Origin: DG-33 sp964345105
GTDB taxonomy: Archaea; Hadarchaeota; Hadarchaeia; Hadarchaeales; Hadarchaeaceae
DNA: 46,781 bases
Reading direction: 5' to 3'
NCBI GenBank assembly: GCA_964345105.1
Contig: CAYFPZ010000063.1
Location: 1 to 46,781, forward strand
Shown: piece by piece, positions 42,181-46,781 of the stretch
Layout: each line of letters begins with the position of its first letter
Position numbering within the stretch: the stretch's first letter is position 1
Made by a program: the position numbers and the translations under genes
Notes under the pieces: model-generated
What the model was told of the DNA's origin: nothing
Databases searched by the model: none
Seen by the model: only the letters and a program-made list of their open reading frames with translations

Positions 42181-43170
42181 TTGAGATTTGGGATAGAGTT
42201 TGTGCCTTATGAGCCAGTTGAGAATGTGGTCAAGCTTACAAGAAAGGCCGAGGAAGCGGGGTTTGAATACTGCTGGGTCACAGACCACTTTCAAAATCGA
42301 AATGTTTATTCTTTCCTAACCACCATCGCCCAAAATACCGAAAAAATAATGATTGGGCCTGGAGTCACAAATCCCTATCTTATCCACCCCGCGGTCACTG
42401 CCTCGGCAATAGCATCGATTGACGAGATCTCAAACGGTAGGGCGATTTTGGGCATTTCTGCTGGAGACAGGACAATCTTGAGTTCGCTTGGTGCGAAACT
42501 TGAAAAGCCCCTTACAACCATGTCTGAAAGCATACAGATCATAAGGAGGCTCTTGGCGGGCGAAAAAATAGATTTCGAAGGAAAAATCTTCACTCTGAGC
42601 GGAGTTAAGCTCAACTTCAAACCAAAACACGAGATACCAATTTACATGGGCGCCCAAGGACCGGAAATGTTGAGCCTAGCGGGTAAAATCTCCGATGGGG
42701 CTCTCGTCAATGCGTCTCACCCTTTAGACCTAAATTATGCGGTTTCGCGAATAAAAAGCGGCGCCGAAGAGGTGGGTAGGAGTCCCGAGGAGATCGATAT
42801 CACTGCATATACTTCCTTTTCGGTTGCAGATTCTAAGGAGAAGGCAAAAGAGGCAGTGAAACCTGTAGTTGTTTTTATAGTTTCGGGGACCCCTTCGGTC
42901 GTGCTTGAGAGACACGGGATCCCGACCGAGGATGCATCTAAGGTTAAAGAAGCGCTAAAGTCGGGAAAATTTGGGGAGGCGATGGCTGGCGTCACTGAGG
43001 CGATGCTCAACTCTTTTTGTATCCATGGCACTTCCGCTAATTGCATCAAGCGGATTGAAGAGATATCAAAAAGTGGTGTGACTCAACTTGTGATTGGTTC
43101 CCCTATCGGGCCTGATCCTTCGACCTCGATTGAGATTATTCGAGACAAGATAATGCCGAGTTTTCGGTAA
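42181..43170 (+). CDS. mer: F420-dependent 5,10-methylene-tetrahydromethanopterin reductase
   Basis: 329 residues, LLM superfamily and close to Mer in length and motifs: 'FGIEFVPYEPVENVVKL', 'WVTDHFQNRNVYSFLTTIA', 'IGPGVTNPYLIHPAVTASAIASIDEISNGR', 'IPIYMGAQGPEML', 'ISDGALVNASHP' and 'GVTQLVIGSPIGPD'. It reduces methylene-H4MPT to methyl-H4MPT, the donor for CdhD/CdhE. The TTG at 42181 has GGAGGGTT upstream. Part of it (42750-42804) is echoed in the cdh leader mosaic. Placement after cooC suggests a methyl-branch/CODH unit. Confidence 0.92.
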   Translation: MRFGIEFVPYEPVENVVKLTRKAEEAGFEYCWVTDHFQNRNVYSFLTTIAQNTEKIMIGPGVTNPYLIHPAVTASAIASIDEISNGRAILGISAGDRTILSSLGAKLEKPLTTMSESIQIIRRLLAGEKIDFEGKIFTLSGVKLNFKPKHEIPIYMGAQGPEMLSLAGKISDGALVNASHPLDLNYAVSRIKSGAEEVGRSPEEIDITAYTSFSVADSKEKAKEAVKPVVVFIVSGTPSVVLERHGIPTEDASKVKEALKSGKFGEAMAGVTEAMLNSFCIHGTSANCIKRIEEISKSGVTQLVIGSPIGPDPSTSIEIIRDKIMPSFR

Positions 43171-43190
43171 AAATAATAATAGGCCCACCC

Positions 43191-43961
43191 ATGATTGCGA
43201 AAAGAAAAATCCTAAAAATAGATTTTAGAGGGTGCAAGAAAGCTGAAAAAGAGGATTTCATAGCCGTTGATAAACCTATCAACATCTTCGTTAATGGGAA
43301 TTATTTTGTCACTCTCATGGCTAGCCCAAGAAATATTCGAGAATTGGCGATTGGTCATTTGCTAGAGCAGGGCATCATTAGTATGCTGGAAGATATCGAG
43401 CATGTGAGCATAAGGGGAAAAAACGTCAACCTGAGGACAAAATCTGAAATTCAACTTGAAGCTACCAAATTCCCGAAGGTAATTCCGACCGCTTGTGGCG
43501 CATCGGAGGACATCATTGAACTTCTGGGTAAATCGGGTGCACTAAAACTCAAGGTGAAATTTAGTGCAGAAAACATTTGGGGCGCGTTTAAATCACTTCA
43601 CTCTGCATCTAGGATATTCAAAAAAAGCGGGGGCACCCATGCGGCGGCTTTGTTCACGTGGGATGGAAAATTGAAATTCTGCATAGAGGATGTCGGGAGG
43701 CATAACGCGGTAGACAAGGTCATCGGGAGGGGACTAATCGAGGGTGTGAATTTTACAAGGAGCTTCATGATTTCGACAGGTAGGTTATCGGCGGATATGG
43801 TAATCAAGTGTGCGAGAGCCGGGATACCGCTTGTTGCATCAAAAGCAGCCCCTCTTGAATCCGGCGTCCTAGCGGCTGAGATGAGCGGCTTGACGCTTGT
43901 CGGTTTCGTTAGGGGGAGACGAATGAACGTGTACACGCGCCCTGAACGGGTGAAATTTTAG
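43191..43961 (+). CDS. fdhD: FdhD-type sulfur carrier for Mo/W enzymes
   Basis: 256 residues. Shows 'FVTLMASPRNIRELAIGHLLEQGII', the active-site loop 'TACGASED', 'GGTHAAALF' and 'CIEDVGRHNAVDKVIG', and 'STGRLSADMVIKCARAGIP'. FdhD moves sulfur from a cysteine desulfurase to the molybdenum or tungsten cofactor, first of formate dehydrogenase. The usual CxxC is reduced to a single Cys here. It is followed directly by mobA. The target enzyme (formate or formylmethanofuran dehydrogenase) is not in the window. Confidence 0.9.
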   Translation: MIAKRKILKIDFRGCKKAEKEDFIAVDKPINIFVNGNYFVTLMASPRNIRELAIGHLLEQGIISMLEDIEHVSIRGKNVNLRTKSEIQLEATKFPKVIPTACGASEDIIELLGKSGALKLKVKFSAENIWGAFKSLHSASRIFKKSGGTHAAALFTWDGKLKFCIEDVGRHNAVDKVIGRGLIEGVNFTRSFMISTGRLSADMVIKCARAGIPLVASKAAPLESGVLAAEMSGLTLVGFVRGRRMNVYTRPERVKF

Positions 43962-44582
43962 ATGGGAAAGCTCGGCATTTTGGTTTTAGCGGGTGGGGGC
44001 AGCAAGAGGTTCGGTAGAGAAAAGCCCTTTTTCGAGATAAACGGGAAACCCATGATTCAGCATGTGGTAGGAAAGGTCTCCAAACTATCCAAAGAATTAG
44101 TGATATCGTGTAGGTCTAGCCGAGAAAAACTGGTGAGAATGTTTCCTAGTGCAAAAGTCATTGTGGACAAGGATGAGAGGAAAGGGGCATTAACGGGCCT
44201 AGTGAGTGCGCTTCCTGAGGTCAAATCTGAGTACACAGCTTTGGTAACTTGCGACTGCCCGAAGATCAAGCTGGAAGTCATTGAGTTGTTATTTGAGAAA
44301 GCGAAAAACCATGGCGGTGCAGTCGCGAGATGGCCGAATGGTTACGTGGAGCCACTTCAAGCCGTTTACGAAACGGAAAAACTGCGAAAGGCCGTGAACG
44401 AGGTGTGGAAAAGGGGGGAAATGAGGTTAATGGAGGTCCTAAATATAGTCCCGGATATCGTTTACGTATCGACGGAGGAGCTGGGGGAGATTGATTCAAA
44501 ATTGGAATCATTCCTTAATGTGAACTCACCTGAGGACATAGAGCTTCTGTCAGCGGGAAATCTAAATAGAAGATATAGGTAG
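43962..44582 (+). CDS. mobA: Molybdenum cofactor guanylyltransferase MobA
   Basis: 206 residues, nucleotidyltransferase fold. The GTP-binding loop is 'LVLAGGGSKRFGREKPFFEINGKPM' (LAGGxSxRFGxxKP) and the Asp motif is 'TALVTCDCPKI'; 'EPLQAVYETEKL' is also typical. It adds GMP to molybdopterin. Starts at the base after the fdhD stop, so the two are coupled, suiting a bis-MGD Mo/W enzyme elsewhere. Confidence 0.9.
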   Translation: MGKLGILVLAGGGSKRFGREKPFFEINGKPMIQHVVGKVSKLSKELVISCRSSREKLVRMFPSAKVIVDKDERKGALTGLVSALPEVKSEYTALVTCDCPKIKLEVIELLFEKAKNHGGAVARWPNGYVEPLQAVYETEKLRKAVNEVWKRGEMRLMEVLNIVPDIVYVSTEELGEIDSKLESFLNVNSPEDIELLSAGNLNRRYR

Positions 44583-44687
44583 GCGAGTTAACCCTGAAAA
44601 CCTCCAACCATTCTATAAACAGCATTTACCAAAACCATGTTAATGGTGATAATTACGTCAAGGCCAACCTCGCCTTTTAATTCAATC

Positions 44688-45854
44688 ATGGTGGTCGGTG
44701 TCAACACTAGGCCAATCGTCAAATCAGCGAAGGCCCTCGGCTTGAAAACTATTGCTGTAGATTGTTTTGGCGACATCGATTTGCGGGGATGTGCAGATGA
44801 TGTATTTTCCGTTAGGTCCGCCGAGTTGAAGGTTCATCCTAAAAGCTCGAAAAGACCTAGTCTCTTTCATCTCTCGCTTGAAGCTCTTGAGGCCCACAAC
44901 GTCGATGCGATCATTTTAACATCGGGCATAGAGCACTACTCAGCGTTTATCGGGGATATTGGAAAGAGGGCAAAAATAATCGGAAATGACACGACCCGCT
45001 TGGAGACGTGCAAAAATAAAGAGAAACTTTTTCGCATAGCCGATAGACTTGGCATCCCCTACCCGCTCACACGTAGGGTTCGAAAGCGAGATGAAGCATT
45101 AGAGGCCGCACGGGATATCGGGTACCCCGTTGTTTTGAAGCCGGCCTTTGGAGGCGGCGGCATCGGGATAAGGCTTGCTAGGTCATCGGATGAGTTAGTG
45201 CGATTTTTTGGAAGGGTGTTGTCAGCGGGTGATAAAAAGAGTTTGTACGTGCAAAAGTACATTCAAGGCATCGATGCTAGCACATCTATCTTGTCAAATG
45301 GTGATGAAGCCAAGTGTCTAACAATTAACGAGCAAATCATAGGCGACAAACGGTTGGGCGTGCCTAGGCCATTTGGTTACTGTGGTAACGTGATACCTCT
45401 AAACAAACCCGAGTTTGAAAACCAAATCTCCGAGGCCTCGAAAGCGATTTGTGAGGAGATAGGATTAGTGGGCTCGAATGGGGTCGATTTCGTCCTTTCT
45501 GACCGGCCATACCTAATGGAGATAAATCCCAGATTTCAGAACACGATAGATTGCGTCGAAGGACTTCTCGGCATAAACCTCGTAGAAGAACACATTCGTG
45601 CTTGTGGAGGCGAGGTGGGGAAATACAGGCAACCAAGGGGATATTCGGTAAAGTTAATTTTGTATGCTAAGAAGGATGTCGAAATTCCTGATTTAAAGAA
45701 GATCCCAGACATAGTCGATATCACTCCTGAAGGTTCCATTGTCAGAAAAGGGCACCCTATCTGCAGCATCTTGAAGTTTGGCCAGAGCAGGAATGAGACT
45801 ATTGCTAATGCATACGTTCTTGCAAGTAAGATATCAAAACTGAATAAAGCTTAG
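44688..45854 (+). CDS. ATP-grasp carboligase (COG2232-like)
   Basis: About 388 residues. A pre-ATP-grasp domain begins 'MVVGVNTRPIVKSAKALGLKTIAVD', followed by an ATP-grasp core with 'CKNKEKLFRIADRLGIPYP', 'YPVVLKPAFGGGGIGI', 'GSNGVDFVLSDRPYLMEINPRFQ' (metal-binding EINPR). Archaeal relatives are grouped as carbamoyl-phosphate synthase-like ligases of unknown substrate. Similarity seems to begin at the ATG 44688; a possible ATG 17 codons earlier (44637) has no clear ribosome-binding site either. It follows mobA by 105 bp and converges with the symporter gene. Amide or peptide bond formation is all that can be said. Confidence 0.78.
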   Translation: MVVGVNTRPIVKSAKALGLKTIAVDCFGDIDLRGCADDVFSVRSAELKVHPKSSKRPSLFHLSLEALEAHNVDAIILTSGIEHYSAFIGDIGKRAKIIGNDTTRLETCKNKEKLFRIADRLGIPYPLTRRVRKRDEALEAARDIGYPVVLKPAFGGGGIGIRLARSSDELVRFFGRVLSAGDKKSLYVQKYIQGIDASTSILSNGDEAKCLTINEQIIGDKRLGVPRPFGYCGNVIPLNKPEFENQISEASKAICEEIGLVGSNGVDFVLSDRPYLMEINPRFQNTIDCVEGLLGINLVEEHIRACGGEVGKYRQPRGYSVKLILYAKKDVEIPDLKKIPDIVDITPEGSIVRKGHPICSILKFGQSRNETIANAYVLASKISKLNKA

Positions 45855-45872
45855 GCAGCGAACTCTCGAGGG

Positions 45873-46781
45873 CTATCGCCAGATTCTGTCTGCAATTATG
45901 AGCCCAAACAAACAGGCGCCTATGCCGATGAAGAGGGGATCCGCATAGGCAGGCACGGCAACATAGGAGGAGATAGCTTTCCAGAAGATGGAAGCAAGGG
46001 CACCCGACAGCATACCCGCAAATGCTGTTCGCGCCCTTAACTTGAATTTATAGGAAAGAATTATCGGTAGAAGCATTCCGGATATCCAGACCGTTAGAAG
46101 GAAAACTATCGCATTCACGATCGTTTGGAGCCAAAATGCAATTATCAAACTAAGGATACCGAACATGACTATCGAGCCCCTTGCCACCAGCAGCATCCTT
46201 TTCTCACCTCCTTTCTTTCCCAAAAATCTGTAGATATCATTTGAAAAGCTGCTGGCTGCTACATGAAGATAGGAATCAGCCGTCGACATTACCGCTGCAA
46301 ACAAAGCTACCATGAAAAGCCCCCTAACCCCTACTGGAAGGAGCCCCATCCCTAGGTCTGGCAGGGCGGCATCAGCCAATTCCTCACCTCCGACAGGATT
46401 TTGAGCCCTAGCCATTAGGCCCGTCGTAATAATCGCAAAGTCGAAAATTATCCAACAGAGAATTGCGGTAAACAACGCCCTCCTAGAGATTTTCCAAGAA
46501 CTCGAGGAGAAAAACCTCTGGTAAAGTTGGGCGCTTACGAGCGGCAGAGTGCCTATGGTTATAGAAAGGACTAGAATATCCCAGATTGAAAGCCCACCCG
46601 ATATGGACTTGAAGTCAGGCGGGATGTTCTGCCAGATGCCACTAAAGCCCCCAACAGCTCCCAACCCCACCACGAGTAAAATCATCAGGCCCGCGCCCAT
46701 GAGGAAGAATTGCAAGATATCGGTTGATACGACCGCTCGGAGACCTCCAAGAAGTGTGTAAATGATTATCACAAAAGTTGC
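45873..46781 (-). CDS. Sodium:solute symporter (SSS family), C-terminal part, truncated at window end
   Basis: At least 302 residues, with the reading frame open past the window edge, so the N-terminus is missing. Many hydrophobic helices are seen. SSS signatures are 'YTLLGGLRAVVSTDILQFFLM' and 'GVRGLFMVALFAAVMSTADSYLHVAASSFSNDIYR' (core GLxxAAxxAAxMSTxDSxLxxxSSxxxxDIY). It imports an organic acid, amino acid or similar solute with Na+, which would fit a Na+-based membrane energy system, but the solute is unknown. Confidence 0.9.
   Translation of the reverse strand, partial: ATFVIIIYTLLGGLRAVVSTDILQFFLMGAGLMILLVVGLGAVGGFSGIWQNIPPDFKSISGGLSIWDILVLSITIGTLPLVSAQLYQRFFSSSSWKISRRALFTAILCWIIFDFAIITTGLMARAQNPVGGEELADAALPDLGMGLLPVGVRGLFMVALFAAVMSTADSYLHVAASSFSNDIYRFLGKKGGEKRMLLVARGSIVMFGILSLIIAFWLQTIVNAIVFLLTVWISGMLLPIILSYKFKLRARTAFAGMLSGALASIFWKAISSYVAVPAYADPLFIGIGACLFGLIIADRIWR

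Overview
The window is a piece of an archaeal chromosome. Evidence for this is an A-type ATP synthase, archaeal SecD/SecF, archaeosine tRNA-guanine transglycosylase, archaeal-type AdoMet synthetase, a linked HMG-CoA synthase/thiolase/DUF35 trio, ribose-1,5-bisphosphate isomerase, methylene-H4MPT reductase and a five-subunit archaeal CODH/ACS. No methyl-coenzyme M reductase gene lies here. The mix (H4MPT Wood-Ljungdahl enzymes, group 3b hydrogenase, AMP-forming acetyl-CoA synthetase, FdhD/MobA) fits an uncultivated anaerobic euryarchaeal-type lineage such as Hadarchaeota/MSBL1-like archaea. That placement is inference and is not decided by the sequence.

Layout. 1-789: 3' part of a radical SAM gene. 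909-10423: the ATP synthase, split into atpA-atpB on the minus strand and atpH-I-K-E-C-F-D on the plus strand, diverging from one 124-bp promoter region; the plus-strand unit continues into a DUF61 gene and a small membrane protein. 10431-13140: secF-secD (minus). 13197-22633: housekeeping and information genes: trmI, the mevalonate-entry operon with an HTH regulator beside it, an HTH-CBS regulator, metK, tgtA, an Lrp-type regulator, a small unknown gene and ribose-1,5-bisphosphate isomerase. 22848-27702: a group 3b [NiFe] hydrogenase operon hydB-G-D-A, ending in a maturation protease fused to a cyclic-nucleotide-binding domain. 27960-29714: a small EF-Tu-domain-2-like protein, a membrane protein, nikR and an HD hydrolase. 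29774-31714: acetyl-CoA synthetase. 31874-33742: a RACo/RACE-type corrinoid-protein activator, convergent with the cdhA-B-C-D-E operon (40635-33760). 40640-45854: an odd mosaic ORF, a zinc-ribbon protein, cooC, mer, fdhD, mobA and an ATP-grasp gene. 45873-46781: the C-terminal part of a sodium:solute symporter.

How it works together. The right half makes and uses acetyl-CoA through nickel enzymes: CODH/ACS, its nickel-insertion ATPase CooC, a possible ATP-dependent activator for the corrinoid protein, Mer feeding or draining the methyl branch, and acetyl-CoA synthetase linking to acetate. The NiFe hydrogenase and a NikR repressor with all four nickel ligands add a nickel theme. The ATP synthase K subunit carries a sodium-binding signature, so energy conservation may be Na+-based.

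Most unusual observation: the leader of the cdh operon (about 40691-40836) is a mosaic of three pieces. One is copied from the 5' end of cdhA, one from inside cdhA and one, inverted, from inside mer. They are joined in a single reading frame that stops 4 bp before the cdhA start codon.
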